Shown: positions 34,684-45,190, counted from the stretch's first letter. The stretch: 64,000 nucleotides of DNA from Streptomyces rhizosphaerihabitans (GCF_025399795.1 NZ_JAODTZ010000004.1:124001-188000); one strand, 5' to 3'. Notes: generated by a model from the letters alone, not told the origin. Numbers and translations are program-made.

Positions 34684-35187
34684 ATGACGGCCACGGAGGA
34701 GAACACGACCGTGCCTCGTGACGAGCGGAACGAGCAGGACGAGCGGGACGAGCAGGGCGTGAAGCCGCTGGAGCTGCCCGCGGACAAGAAGCGCACGCGG
34801 CTCATCAGCGGCCCCGGCATCCTGCTGCTGTGGCTGTACGGGGTGATGGTGGTCGGCGCCGTCTCGCGGTCGGCCGTGCAGATCTCCACGGAGTTCGACA
34901 AGGCGCCGCTCGCCTACTCGCTCTCCGCGGTCGCCGGTCTCGTCTACGGATTCATCACGTACTCGCTCGTGCGCGGCGGCGAGACGGCGCGCAGGGCGGC
35001 GCTGGTGTGCTGCGCCGCCGAGCTCGCGGGTGTACTGACCGTCGGGACCTGGACGCTGGTCGAGCCGTCCGCCTTCCCCGACGCCACGGTGTGGTCGGAC
35101 TACGGCATGGGCTATCTCTTCATCCCGGTCCTGCTGCCGCTGTCGGCGATGTACTGGCTGCGCAAGGCGCGTACGACCGCCGACTGA
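34684..35187 (+). CDS. Membrane protein with acidic cytoplasmic head
   Basis: This 167-residue protein has an N-terminus of about 35 residues with dense Glu/Asp/Arg (DERNEQDERDEQG), then four hydrophobic helices (ILLLWLYGVMVVGAVSRSA, PLAYSLSAVAGLVYGFITY, LVCCAAELAGVLTVGTW, GYLFIPVLLPLSAMYWL). The ATG at 34684 is one base from the stop of the preceding gene, with GGGAGG-type sequence in the end of that gene. The two would form a small membrane complex (inference). Confidence 0.8.
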   Translation: MTATEENTTVPRDERNEQDERDEQGVKPLELPADKKRTRLISGPGILLLWLYGVMVVGAVSRSAVQISTEFDKAPLAYSLSAVAGLVYGFITYSLVRGGETARRAALVCCAAELAGVLTVGTWTLVEPSAFPDATVWSDYGMGYLFIPVLLPLSAMYWLRKARTTAD

Positions 35188-35212
35188 CGACTGCTGCCGA
35201 AGCCGGCCGCGC

Positions 35213-35716
35213 TCAGGCGCTGGTGGCGTACGCGCCGGTGTCTGCGCCCTTGGCCAGGGTCACCAGCGTCATGCGCTCGCCGATCCGCTCCTGCGAGACG
35301 GGTGCGTAGCCGTGCTTGCGGTAGAGGCGCAGATTGCGCTCGCTGCGATGGCCGGTGAACAGCTGGAAGGACTTGGCGGTTCCTTCGGCGCCGAGGCGGT
35401 TCTCGATCGCGTCGAGCAGACGTCCGCCGAGACCGTGCCGCTGCATGCGCGGATGCACGATGAGTTTGTTGATGCGAGCCGTGCCGTCGGCGTCGACGGC
35501 GCCGCGTACCGAGGCCACCACCTCGTCGCCGAGCCGGGCCACCAGTACGGTGCCGCCCGCGAGTTCCGCCCTGAGCGAGTCGAGCGGCTGCGTGAGCGGC
35601 TCGATGCCGTAGTCGCCGTACAGCTCGGCCTCGCTCTGATAGCAGAGGTACTGCAGCTTCAGGATCTGTTCCGCATCCTGCTCGGTCGCCGCCGAGATGG
35701 TCACGCTCATGCCCAT
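35213..35716 (-). CDS. GNAT acetyltransferase
   Basis: This single-domain GNAT protein has 167 residues: ISAATEQDAEQILKLQYLCY, GEVVASVRGAV-type strand (EVVASVRGAV), then the acetyl-CoA loop HPRMQRHGLGGRLLDAIENRL and the end SERNLRLYRKHGYAPV. GGGAGG precedes the ATG at 35716 by nine bases; the ATG six bases downstream is an alternative. The target is unknown. Confidence 0.9.
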   Translation of the reverse strand: MGMSVTISAATEQDAEQILKLQYLCYQSEAELYGDYGIEPLTQPLDSLRAELAGGTVLVARLGDEVVASVRGAVDADGTARINKLIVHPRMQRHGLGGRLLDAIENRLGAEGTAKSFQLFTGHRSERNLRLYRKHGYAPVSQERIGERMTLVTLAKGADTGAYATSA

Positions 35717-35773
35717 GTGTGCATGCCTCCCGCTCACCTGTTCACCGGTCGTCCCCCACTCCTATCCCCGTCG

Positions 35774-36268
35774 TCAGCGGGCCGCAACCTCCGTCGCCAG
35801 CAAACGACGCAGACATCCAAGACATCGGGAACGTTCCGGACCAAGACTGCCCTGTGAGATACCCAACTCACCTGCGATCTCCCGATAGGTGAGGTCATCC
35901 GGGGAGAGCAGGGCGGCCATCAGTCGCGGGCAGCGGCCGGGAAGCCGGCGTACGGCGTCGTGCAGCGCGCGACCGCGGGCGGCGGCCATCGCCCGCTCCT
36001 CGGGGCCGGGGCCGCTGTCGTCCGCGGGTTCGATGGCGTACGGCCGCTCGACGCGTGCCCTGCGACGGCTGCGACGGGCCTCGGAGCGCACGGCCCCGCG
36101 CACCCAGCGCTGCGGGTCGGCGGGCGGCCCTGTCGTGTCCAGGCGCTCCAGCAGGCGCAGCCAGACGGCCTGTTCCAGGTCGTTCCGCTCGGCACCGGAG
36201 GCGTGGGCCTCCGCCGATGCCTCGGCCGCGAGCAGCGGCCGCAGTGTGGAAACCAGCTCGTGGGTCAT
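35774..36268 (-). CDS. Short sigma-70-like protein
   Basis: This 164-residue protein has a weak region 2 (NDLEQAVWLRLLERLDTTG, PQRWVRGAVRSEARRSRRRAR) and a clear region 4 helix-turn-helix (SPDDLTYREIAGELGISQGSLGPERSRCLGCLRRLL). An acidic linker lies between. This is the general plan of a minimal ECF-like sigma factor. A recognisable cognate anti-sigma gene is not adjacent. The start ATG at 36268 lacks a strong ribosome binding site; a GTG nine bases upstream is possible. Confidence 0.75.
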   Translation of the reverse strand: MTHELVSTLRPLLAAEASAEAHASGAERNDLEQAVWLRLLERLDTTGPPADPQRWVRGAVRSEARRSRRRARVERPYAIEPADDSGPGPEERAMAAARGRALHDAVRRLPGRCPRLMAALLSPDDLTYREIAGELGISQGSLGPERSRCLGCLRRLLATEVAAR

Positions 36269-36413
36269 GTGCGGCACGACGCGGCCGCCCCGGCGAGAGG
36301 TTGCCGGGGCGGCCGGTTGTCATCCCATCCGGGGTGACCGGGTCACGCGTTGACGGACGCGGACACCCGTCTCGTTCCCCGGACTCGTCCGTCGACGGCC
36401 CGGGGCGCCGGAC

Positions 36414-37574
36414 TCATCCCTTGAGGAAGTCCGCGCGGGCCAGCACCGCGGTGTCCGCGTTGTCGGAGAAGACACCGTCGATGCCCGTCTCGAAGTAGAC
36501 CCTGAAGGCTCCGAAGGGGTCCCCGTAGGCGTCCACGGCGGTGCCCTTGCGGAAGCTCGTGGGCAGGAAGGGGTTCTCGTTGCGCATGGTGTACGGGTGC
36601 AGGATCAGGCCCGCGCGGTGCGCGTCGGCGACGAGCGTGGTGGCACTGGTGAGGTTGCCGTCCGCGTCCTTCGGGATGACCAGGTCGAGCGTGGGGCCGA
36701 TGCCCTGCGCGTACGAGGCGATCCACTTCAGGCCCTCGGGTGTGACGAGGTCGGCGACCGTGCGGGGGTCGCCCGCCGCGACGAAGTCCCAGGGGCGGGT
36801 GTTCGCGGCGGACAGCAGGACGACGAGCGGGTTGCCGACGAGCTTGTCCAGCCGCTGGATGCTGCTCGGCTCGAAGGACTGGAGGATGACCGGCGAGTCC
36901 TTCCTGTCCTTGCCGTACTTGCGCAGCAGTTCGGCGACCCGCTCCTCCAGGCCGAGGCCGAGCGCCCGGAAGTAGGTGGGGTGCTTGGTCTCGGGGTAGA
37001 TCCAGACCTGCTTGCCTCGCTTGCGGGTCTGCTCGTCCTGCCAGCGGAGCACCTCTTCGAAGGTGGGAATCTCCCAGCGGCCGTTGTAGAGGGTGTTGTG
37101 CGGGCGGTTGGCGGGGATGCGCTCGACCGCCCGCAGGGTCTTGAGCTCGGCCAGCGTGAAGTCCTCGGTGAACCAGCCGGTGGTGGGAACCCCGTCGAGC
37201 GTCTTGGTCGTCTTGCGGCCGGCGAACTCGGGGCGTGCCGAGACATCCGTGGTCCCGCCGATTTCCGGTTCGTGACGGCATACGAGGTGGCCGTCCCTGG
37301 TGGGCACCAGATCGCCGGCCTCGACGACGTCGGCGCCCAGGTCGAGGGCCAGCTGGTACGAGCCGAAGGTGTGCTCCGGCCGGTAGCCGCTGGCTCCGCG
37401 GTGGCCGATGACGGTCGGTCTGGGCAGGCTCCGGTAGCCGCCGCCGTGGCGTCCGTCCGCGTTCGCGGCACCGGGAAGGCCGAGGACAGCTCCGCCCGCC
37501 CCGAGCACCGCGGCTCCGAGCAGCGTCCGCCGCGCCGTACCCCGCTCCTGACCGTTCGACTCCTGCGCCCCCAT
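36414..37574 (-). CDS. glpQ1: Tat-exported glycerophosphodiester phosphodiesterase
   Basis: This 386-residue secreted GlpQ hydrolyses deacylated phospholipids to glycerol-3-phosphate. A Tat signal (RGTARRTLLGAAVLGAGGA) and ANA cleavage region start it. The active site follows: PTVIGHRGASGYRPEHTFGSY with the catalytic His and Arg, EAGDLVPTRDGHLVCRHEPEI with the metal-binding acid and second His, then QVWIYPETKHP and the end GIDGVFSDNADTAV. The ATG at 37574 has GGAGGA at ideal distance. In S. coelicolor the gene in this neighbourhood is glpQ1, known to be under PhoP; the symbol is by synteny from memory. A PHO-box-like sequence lies upstream. Confidence 0.9.
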   Translation of the reverse strand: MGAQESNGQERGTARRTLLGAAVLGAGGAVLGLPGAANADGRHGGGYRSLPRPTVIGHRGASGYRPEHTFGSYQLALDLGADVVEAGDLVPTRDGHLVCRHEPEIGGTTDVSARPEFAGRKTTKTLDGVPTTGWFTEDFTLAELKTLRAVERIPANRPHNTLYNGRWEIPTFEEVLRWQDEQTRKRGKQVWIYPETKHPTYFRALGLGLEERVAELLRKYGKDRKDSPVILQSFEPSSIQRLDKLVGNPLVVLLSAANTRPWDFVAAGDPRTVADLVTPEGLKWIASYAQGIGPTLDLVIPKDADGNLTSATTLVADAHRAGLILHPYTMRNENPFLPTSFRKGTAVDAYGDPFGAFRVYFETGIDGVFSDNADTAVLARADFLKG

Positions 37575-37982
37575 GAGCGCTCCTCCCGCCGTAGGTGCCC
37601 TGCCTGTCGAAGCGGGTCGATCGTAGGTGCCCCCGTGTGACGGGAGGGAGGCCCGCGGCGGAACAGTGGGTGACGCCGGATGCCCTACGGGATGCGGAAC
37701 CTGACGGTCCGTCGGCATCGGCCGGGCGGTCGGGGGTAGGCGTGGGACTACGGCGACCGGGCGGCGATTCATGGCGGGATCACCCGTTCGCCGGTACGGC
37801 GCGCGATGTCCGTCACATCGACTCGCCCCCGCGTCCGCCGCTCACAGGCACGCAACCGCAGGTAAACGTAGGTCAACAGTGCGTATCCAGTCGATGAACC
37901 GGATGTGCAATCATCCGGGAACCGCGAGTATCGTCCTCACCTGCACATACTCCATACCGATCCCTTGACACCGGAGGGCCTG
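37575..37982. other. 408-bp divergent promoter region
   Basis: This region lies between glpQ (minus) and the acyltransferase gene (plus). Besides the possible PHO box I see ACATACTCCATACC near 37945, which offers a TACTCC or TACCGA -10 for the plus gene, and no intact gene. Confidence 0.4.
37845..37877 (-). promoter_or_regulatory. Possible PHO box
   Basis: On the minus strand GTTGACCTACGTTTACCTGCGG contains two GTTNACCT direct units starting ten bases apart. The PhoP consensus is GTTCACC repeated every 11 bases. The spacing is off by one and the site is 270 bases from the glpQ start, so it is only suggestive; it could instead serve the plus-strand acyltransferase. Confidence 0.3.
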
Positions 37983-38654
37983 TTGTCCCGCTTCGCGCTC
38001 ATCAAGGCAGTGCTCGGACCGATCATGCGCCTGATGTTCCGCCCACAGGTGGAAGGCGTGGAGCACATCCCGGGCGAGGGCCCGGTGATCCTGGCCGGCA
38101 ACCACCTCACGTTCATCGACTCGATGATCCTTCCGCTGGTCTGCGACCGGCAGGTGCTCTTCATCGGCAAGGACGAGTACGTCACGGGCAAGGGCCTCAA
38201 GGGCCGCCTGATGGCGTGGTTCTTCACCGGCGTCGGCATGATCCCGGTGGACCGGGACGGCGCCAACGGTGGCGTGGCCGCGCTGATGACCGGCCGCCGC
38301 GTCCTGGAGGACGGCAAGGTCTTCGGGATCTACCCCGAGGGCACCCGCTCCCCCGACGGCCGCCTGTACCGCGGCCGCACCGGCATCGCCCGGCTCACCA
38401 TGATGACCGGCTCCCCGGTGGTCCCCTTCGCGATGATCGGCACGGACAAGCTCCAGCCGGGCGGCGCGGGCATCCCGCGGCCGGGCAAGGTCACCGTCCG
38501 CTTCGGTCCCGCCATGGAGTTCTCGCGCTACGAGGGCATGGACCGCGACCGGTACGTGCTGCGCGCCGTGACCGACTCCGTGATGACCGAGGTCATGCGC
38601 CTGTCCGGCCAGGAGTACGTCGACATGTACGCCACCAAGGCGAAGGCCGCCTAG
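37983..38654 (+). CDS. 1-acyl-glycerol-3-phosphate acyltransferase family protein
   Basis: This 223-residue PlsC-type enzyme has the acyltransferase motif I GNHLTFIDSMILP (NHxxxxD, here NH-LTFI-D), motif II near GVGMIPVDRDG, motif III IYPEGTRSPDGRLYRGRTGIARL and motif IV GSPVVPFAMIG. It would transfer a fatty acyl chain to lysophosphatidate or a related acceptor. A TTG at 37983 is chosen because GGAGGG lies four bases upstream and no ATG or GTG is nearby in frame; the CTG at 37980 is too close. It is divergent from glpQ, another phospholipid gene. Confidence 0.88.
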   Translation: MSRFALIKAVLGPIMRLMFRPQVEGVEHIPGEGPVILAGNHLTFIDSMILPLVCDRQVLFIGKDEYVTGKGLKGRLMAWFFTGVGMIPVDRDGANGGVAALMTGRRVLEDGKVFGIYPEGTRSPDGRLYRGRTGIARLTMMTGSPVVPFAMIGTDKLQPGGAGIPRPGKVTVRFGPAMEFSRYEGMDRDRYVLRAVTDSVMTEVMRLSGQEYVDMYATKAKAA

Positions 38655-38711
38655 CGCTTCCGCCGCACGCAGGGTGCCCGGCTCTTCGCCCGGCCGCCCT
38701 GCGACCGCGCA

Positions 38712-38757
38712 AAAGGGGTGGCCCCGGACGGCAATTGCCGGTCGGAGCCACCCCTTT
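38712..38757 (+). terminator. Terminator after acyltransferase gene
   Basis: AAAGGGGTGGC (38712 onward) pairs with GCCACCCCTTT ending at 38757. The inner arm CCG-CGGCAA/TTGCCG-CGG extends the stem to roughly 20 bp with a few mismatches. It is 57 bases past the stop. Confidence 0.8.
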
Positions 38758-38869
38758 CGCGCGGTCCCGGCGGGTTTCGCCCGGTCGGCGCCGGATCGGG
38801 CCGTGCAGGGCCGCACCGGGCGCCCCGCCCCGGCGGCCGGGACTTCGGATGGTCCGGCCCCGGGTGATC

Positions 38870-39125
38870 CGCCCCAGGGCGGGGGAAGCCCTGACGGTAG
38901 GACCCCGGTCAGTCCGACCCAGGGCGCGAGAAGCCCCGGGCGAGAGAAGCCCCGGGCGAGAGAAGCCCCGGTGGAAAGACCCCGGGCGACCGACCCACGG
39001 CGCGAGAAGCCCCGGGCGATCCGACTCAGGATGGGAGAAGCCCGGGCGGTCGCACCCTGGGTGGGTGAAGCCCGGGCGGTCCCACCCCGGGTGGGTGAAG
39101 CCCGGGTGGGAGAACCCCGGGCGGT
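38870..39125. repeat. Degenerate GAGAAGCCCCGGGCG repeat field
   Basis: The core GAGAAGCCCCGGGCG recurs at about 38937, 38953, 39004 and 39033. The related form GGTGAAGCCCGGGCGGTC recurs at 39064 and 39088, with two adjacent exact 24-base segments differing in few positions (CACCC-GGGTGGGTGAAGCCCGGGCGG). Unit spacing changes from 14-16 to about 24-30 bases. It fills the gap between the acyltransferase and MFS genes. Confidence 0.8.
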
Positions 39126-39138
39126 TCGAACGGCGCGC

Positions 39139-40656
39139 CTACGCCTCGAGCTTCTGACCGCGCAGCAGGAACCATGCCGCCACGGCGGTGGCGAGCAGGA
39201 CCGCCGCGCCCGCGCCGGAGGCGAGCGCCAGACCGTCCACGAAGGACTCCCTGGCCGCGGTGAGCAGCGTCTCGGCGGTGTGCTCGGGCAGACTCCCGGC
39301 GGCCTCCACCGCTCCGCCCAGCGAGTCGTGTGCCTCGGCCGGTGTGCCCGCGGGGCCGGTGAAGCCCGCGTAGACGCCGGTCACGACGGAGCCGAGCAGG
39401 GCGATGCCGAGAGCCGCGCCGAGTTCGTACGCCGTCTCGGAGACGGCGGAGGCGGCGCCCGCCTGGTCCTTGGGCACGGCGGAGAGGATCACGTCGGCGG
39501 TGACGGTGAACGAGAAGCCCGCGCCGACGCCGACGACCAGCAGTGCGGCGCCGAGCAGCGGATAGCCGGTGGAGCGGTCGAGCACGGTGAGCGTGCCGAG
39601 CGCGAGGCCGACCGCGGCGAGTCCGGCGGAGACGACGGTCCGCACGGAGAACCGCCGCGCGAAGCGTCCCGCGACCAGACCAGCCGCCACCGCACCCACC
39701 GCGGCGGGGACTTCGGCGAGCCCCGCCTCGAACGGTCCCCGGCCCTGCACGAGTTGCAGGTACTGGGAGAGGAAGAACACGAGTCCGGACATGCCGAGCA
39801 CGGTGAACAGGTCGGCGAGCACGGCACCGGAGAATCCCCGGTTGCGGAACAGGCGCACGTCCAACAGCGGGATGGGAAGCGTCAGTTGGCGGCGCACGAA
39901 CCAGAAGAGCGCGCCGGCGCCCAACAGGCCCGCGGCGAGTGCCTCGCCGCTCGGTCCGTGCGCGGCGAGCTCCTTCACCGCGTACACCACGCCGATCACG
40001 CCGACGAGCGAGAGCGAGACGCTGATCAGGTCCCAGGGGCCGGGGTTCGGGCTCTTCGACTCAGGGAGCAGCTTCCGGCCGACCAGGACGAGTACCACCA
40101 TCACCGGAAGGTTGATGAGGAAGACCGAGCCCCACCAGAAGTGTTCGAGCAGGAAGCCCCCGACGACGGGACCGACCGCCGTGCCCGCGGACGCCGTCGC
40201 GCCCCAGATGCCGATGGCGAGGCTGCGCTCGCGCGGGTCGTGGAAGATGTTGCGGATCAGGGCGAGGGTGGCGGGCATCAGAGTCGCGCCCGCGACACCG
40301 AGCAGCGCCCGCGCCAGGATCATCAACTCGGGTGTCGTGGCATAGGCGTTGAGCACGGATATCAGGCCGAACGCCGTCGCGCCGACGAGCAGCAGCTTCT
40401 TGCGGCCGATGCGGTCGCCGAGGCTGCCCATGGAGACGAGCAGACCGGCGATGACGAAGGAGTAGACGTCACCGATCCACAGGAGCTGGGTGCCGGAGGG
40501 CTTCAGATCCTCACTGATGTACGGGGTCGCGAGGCCGAGGACGGTCGCGTCGACGGCCACCAGCAGCACGGCGAGGACGAGGACGCAGAGCGCGAGCCAG
40601 CGGCCCGGGCGCTTCGGCGTCTCCGTCACAACGGCCGGCCGCAGGGTGCTGGTCAT
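39139..40656 (-). CDS. MFS multidrug efflux transporter (EmrB/QacA, 14-helix)
   Basis: This 505-residue drug:proton antiporter has the family motifs: VAVDATVLGLATPYIS in helix 1 (motif D), GSLGDRIGRKKLLL (motif A) and ALLGVAGATLMPATLALIRNIF-DPRERSLAIGIWGATASAGTAVGPVVGG (motif C). About 14 helices are seen. The ATG at 40656 overlaps the stop of the TetR gene (ATGA) and has AGAGGA before it. It should pump a toxic compound controlled by the adjacent TetR; the compound is unknown. Confidence 0.94.
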   Translation of the reverse strand: MTSTLRPAVVTETPKRPGRWLALCVLVLAVLLVAVDATVLGLATPYISEDLKPSGTQLLWIGDVYSFVIAGLLVSMGSLGDRIGRKKLLLVGATAFGLISVLNAYATTPELMILARALLGVAGATLMPATLALIRNIFHDPRERSLAIGIWGATASAGTAVGPVVGGFLLEHFWWGSVFLINLPVMVVLVLVGRKLLPESKSPNPGPWDLISVSLSLVGVIGVVYAVKELAAHGPSGEALAAGLLGAGALFWFVRRQLTLPIPLLDVRLFRNRGFSGAVLADLFTVLGMSGLVFFLSQYLQLVQGRGPFEAGLAEVPAAVGAVAAGLVAGRFARRFSVRTVVSAGLAAVGLALGTLTVLDRSTGYPLLGAALLVVGVGAGFSFTVTADVILSAVPKDQAGAASAVSETAYELGAALGIALLGSVVTGVYAGFTGPAGTPAEAHDSLGGAVEAAGSLPEHTAETLLTAARESFVDGLALASGAGAAVLLATAVAAWFLLRGQKLEA

Positions 40657-41204
40657 GGTTCCTCTCTCCTGAGCGCGCCGCCGAGCAGCAGCTCGACGAT
40701 CATGTGGTGGAAGTCCTTGGCGGCGACCCGGCCCTCGGTCACGGCCCAGGCCGCCGAGGCCATCAGCCCGTAGAGGGCCTCGGTGAGCCAGGCCGGGCTG
40801 AGGTCGATGCGGAACTCGCCGCTCTGCTGGCCGCGCCGGAACAGCGCGGCCATCCGGGCGTCGAGCCGGGCCCAGCCCTCGTGCTGCCCGTCGCCCTCGA
40901 AGAGCTGGTTCTCCGTATAGAGGAAGGCGAGCAGTCCGGCCACCTTCTCCAGCTCCCGTACCAGGCGGCGCACGGCTTCCTGGGCGGTGCCGTCGTCGAG
41001 GCGGGCCGCGTCGAGAGCGGCCTCGCACTCCTCGATACCGAGCGCCTCCAGCGCGCGGACGAGCGCGTCACGGCCGGCGAACTGGCGGTGCAGCGTGGCC
41101 CGGCTGATCCCGGCGGCCTTGGCGACCTCGTCCATGGTCGCGGTGGATTTCCGGGTGAGCAGGGCGGCTGCGCTGCGCAGCACGTGGTCACGGTCGACAG
41201 CCAT
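40653..41204 (-). CDS. TetR-family regulator of the MFS pump
   Basis: This 183-residue TetR repressor has a helix-turn-helix ATMDEVAKAAGISRATLHRQFAGRDALVRAL near residues 22-52. The C-terminal ligand domain is divergent. The ATG at 41204 is chosen because the frame upstream of it runs through a perfect palindrome that is the likely operator. It is first in a two-gene operon with the pump gene, which it probably represses. Confidence 0.92.
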   Translation of the reverse strand: MAVDRDHVLRSAAALLTRKSTATMDEVAKAAGISRATLHRQFAGRDALVRALEALGIEECEAALDAARLDDGTAQEAVRRLVRELEKVAGLLAFLYTENQLFEGDGQHEGWARLDARMAALFRRGQQSGEFRIDLSPAWLTEALYGLMASAAWAVTEGRVAAKDFHHMIVELLLGGALRREEP

Positions 41205-41219
41205 GAGACAACCGTACCC

Positions 41220-41245
41220 CACATGAGACATAGATGTCTCATGTG
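41220..41245. promoter_or_regulatory. TetR operator, perfect 12-bp palindrome
   Basis: CACATGAGACAT (41220-41231) is mirrored exactly by ATGTCTCATGTG (41234-41245) with AG between. It lies 16-41 bases before the TetR start. A further half-site CATGAGACA overlaps the start codon (41202-41210). Autoregulation and control of the pump is the natural reading. Confidence 0.8.
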
Positions 41246-41314
41246 GAGCGTGCGCGTCTCACGCTCTCCCGGTTCCGGAGGTGCTCGAAGTGCTTCTTCC
41301 GTAGCTCCTGGCGC

Positions 41315-42286
41315 TCAGTGCCAGGGCAGCTGCCCGCGTCGCTCCCAGTACGCCCGCGGTTCCTCCGCGAGGGCGGCGAGCCGGGACAGCTGATCGTCGT
41401 CGAGGTCGACGACCGCGGAGTGCAGGTTCGAGGCGAGCTGGTTGACGGTGGCCGCCCCCGACAGCACGACACCCGCCCAGGGCTGCCGCAGGATCAGCGC
41501 GAGGGCGACCGCGTCACAGCCCAGGGAGGTCTCCGCCGCGACGGCGCGCAGCGCGTCCGGCGCATGGGACCCGGCGAGCCGGCCATTGGCCACGCCCTCC
41601 TTGACGATCACCGTGAGTCCGGCGTCATGAGCCTCGGCGAGCGCCGGAGCGGCCGAGGTCTCCAGGACGTTGTACGTCGACTGGACGGTACGGAAGAGCG
41701 GCTCGCCTTCGACCGTCACGGCGAGCGCGGCACGGATCGCCTCCGCCTGCTCGGGCCCGCTGGTGGAGAAGCCGATCGACAGGCCTCCGGCGGCCGCTTC
41801 GGCGAGTGCCGCGTGCAGCTCCTTGTCGGTGAGGGCCGGGCTGTCCGGGGTCACCGAGTGGATCTGGTAGAGGTCGAGCCGGTCGCCGAGCAGCTCCGCG
41901 GTCTCGGCGCGCTGCCGCTCGTACATGGCGAGGCCGTGGTCCTTCACCTCGTGCGCCTCGGCGTCGGTGCGCCAGTCCGCCGTGTACCTGTAGCCCCACT
42001 TGCTGCCGATGACGATGTCGTCGATGTCGGGGCGCCGGCCCAGCCAGTCGGCGAGGAACTCCTCGGAGCGGCCGTAGGAGCGGGCCACGTCGAAGTAGCG
42101 CACACCCTGGGCGTAGGCGGCTTCGAGGAGTTCGTGGGTGCGCTCGCGCAGGGCGTCGACACTGCGCTCGGCCGGCAGGTCCTCCTCGCGGCCGAGGTTG
42201 ATGTAGCCGGGGCGGCCTACGGCGGCGAGCCCCAGGCCGAGGTGGGCGGTGGGAGTCGTGGCTGAGGCGAGACGTGCGAAGGGCAT
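41315..42286 (-). CDS. Aldo/keto reductase
   Basis: This 323-residue NADPH-dependent oxidoreductase has the TIM barrel pattern: GLGLAAVGRPGYINLG, GVRYFDVARSYGRSEEFLADWL with catalytic Asp and Tyr, VIGSKWGY with catalytic Lys, IHSV with the His, and the cofactor loop VVLSGAATVNQLASNLHS. The substrate is not predictable. The ATG at 42286 begins the family N-terminus. It lies between argH and the MFS pump without evident links. Confidence 0.9.
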   Translation of the reverse strand: MPFARLASATTPTAHLGLGLAAVGRPGYINLGREEDLPAERSVDALRERTHELLEAAYAQGVRYFDVARSYGRSEEFLADWLGRRPDIDDIVIGSKWGYRYTADWRTDAEAHEVKDHGLAMYERQRAETAELLGDRLDLYQIHSVTPDSPALTDKELHAALAEAAAGGLSIGFSTSGPEQAEAIRAALAVTVEGEPLFRTVQSTYNVLETSAAPALAEAHDAGLTVIVKEGVANGRLAGSHAPDALRAVAAETSLGCDAVALALILRQPWAGVVLSGAATVNQLASNLHSAVVDLDDDQLSRLAALAEEPRAYWERRGQLPWH

Positions 42287-42397
42287 CGCGGCTCCGTTCG
42301 GTCGGCTCCTTTACGGCTCCCGGCCAACGTAACCCGCGACACCCTCCCCGTACGGCACCCGCCCCCGCACGCGGACCGTGTCCGCCCTCCGGGCGGG

Positions 42398-43897
<1,500 letters not shown>

Positions 43898-43966
43898 TCA
43901 GGCTAGTGCGGTCGGGAGGCTTCGAGGCGGCGGACACGACACGGCCCGCGCCAAGTCCCTTACGGG

Positions 43967-45160
43967 TTACGCCAGATCCCGCTTCGCGGCGATCTTCGAC
44001 GACAGGCTGTAGATGTCGATGAAGCCCTTGGCCGCGGCCTGGTCGAAGGTGTCGCCCGTGTCGTACGTCGCGAGGTCGAAGTCGTAGAGCGAGGTCTCGG
44101 AGCGCCGGCCCGTGACGACCGCGCGACCGCCGTGCAGGGTCATCCGGATGTCGCCGTTGACGTGCTGGTTGGCCTCGTCGATGAAACCGTCCAGGGCGCG
44201 CTTGAGCGGGGAGAACCACTGGCCGTCGTAGACCAGTTCGCCCCAGCGCTGCTCGACCTGCCGCTTGTAGCGGGCGAGTTCACGCTCGACGGTGACGTTC
44301 TCCAGCTCCTGGTGTGCGGTGATCAGCGCGATCGCGCCCGGAGCCTCGTACACCTCACGGGACTTGATGCCCACGAGCCGGTCCTCGACCATGTCGATCC
44401 GGCCGATGCCCTGGGCTCCGGCGCGCTCGTTGAGCTGCTGGATGGCCTGGAGCACGCTGACGGGCTTGCCGTCGACGGCGACCGGGACGCCGTGCTTGAA
44501 GGTGATGACGACCTCGTCGGCCTCGCGGTGCTCCGCCGGGTTCGAGGTGTATTCGTAGATGTCCTCGATCGGGGCGTTCCAGATGTCCTCCAGGAAGCCC
44601 GTCTCGACCGCGCGCCCGAAGACGTTCTGGTCGATGGAGTACGGGGACTTCTTGGTGGTCGCGATCGGGAGCTGCTTCTCCTCGCAGAAGGCGATCGCCT
44701 TGTCGCGGGTCATCGCGTAGTCACGGACCGGGGCGATGCACTTGAGGTCGGGGGCGAGGGCGACGATGCCGGCCTCGAACCGCACCTGGTCGTTGCCCTT
44801 GCCCGTGCAGCCGTGGGCGACCGTGGTGGCGCCGTGCTTCTGGGCGGCGGCGACGAGGTGCTTGACGATCGTCGGCCGGGAGAGGGCCGAGACCAGCGGA
44901 TAGCGGTCCATGTAGAGGGCGTTGGCCTTGATCGCCGGGAGGCAGTACTCGTCGGCGAACTCGTCCTTGGCGTCCGCGACCTCGGCCTCGACGGCGCCGC
45001 ACGCGAGGGCGCGCTTACGGATGACGTCCAGGTCCTCGCCGCCCTGGCCGACATCGACCGCTACGGCGATGACCTCGGCGCCCGTCTCCTCGGCGATCCA
45101 GCCGATGGCGACGGAGGTGTCCAGACCGCCTGAATAGGCGAGTACGACGCGCTCGGTCAC
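43967..45160 (-). CDS. argG: Argininosuccinate synthase
   Basis: This 397-residue enzyme joins citrulline and aspartate with ATP. It has the N-type PP-loop [13 protein letters not shown], then [16 protein letters not shown] and [12 protein letters not shown]. The GTG at 45160 has GAGGAG before it; a long in-frame upstream extension exists but does not belong to the protein. ARG-box palindromes lie immediately upstream. In S. coelicolor argG is far from argH (from memory), so its position here is the ancestral arrangement or a difference worth noting. Confidence 0.98.
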   Translation of the reverse strand: MTERVVLAYSGGLDTSVAIGWIAEETGAEVIAVAVDVGQGGEDLDVIRKRALACGAVEAEVADAKDEFADEYCLPAIKANALYMDRYPLVSALSRPTIVKHLVAAAQKHGATTVAHGCTGKGNDQVRFEAGIVALAPDLKCIAPVRDYAMTRDKAIAFCEEKQLPIATTKKSPYSIDQNVFGRAVETGFLEDIWNAPIEDIYEYTSNPAEHREADEVVITFKHGVPVAVDGKPVSVLQAIQQLNERAGAQGIGRIDMVEDRLVGIKSREVYEAPGAIALITAHQELENVTVERELARYKRQVEQRWGELVYDGQWFSPLKRALDGFIDEANQHVNGDIRMTLHGGRAVVTGRRSETSLYDFDLATYDTGDTFDQAAAKGFIDIYSLSSKIAAKRDLA

Positions 45161-45190
45161 GGGATTCTCCTCACAGTGCATTCGCTGACA

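Noticed and set aside
33810..34901. 363-codon minus-strand frame across the HAD remnant
   Set aside because: Only its middle resembles a protein family; the beginning is antisense to two good membrane protein genes and the end crosses the metNIQ regulatory region.
38870..39125. CRISPR-like repeats near 39 kb
   Set aside because: Short, imperfect units with variable and non-unique spacing; no cas genes.
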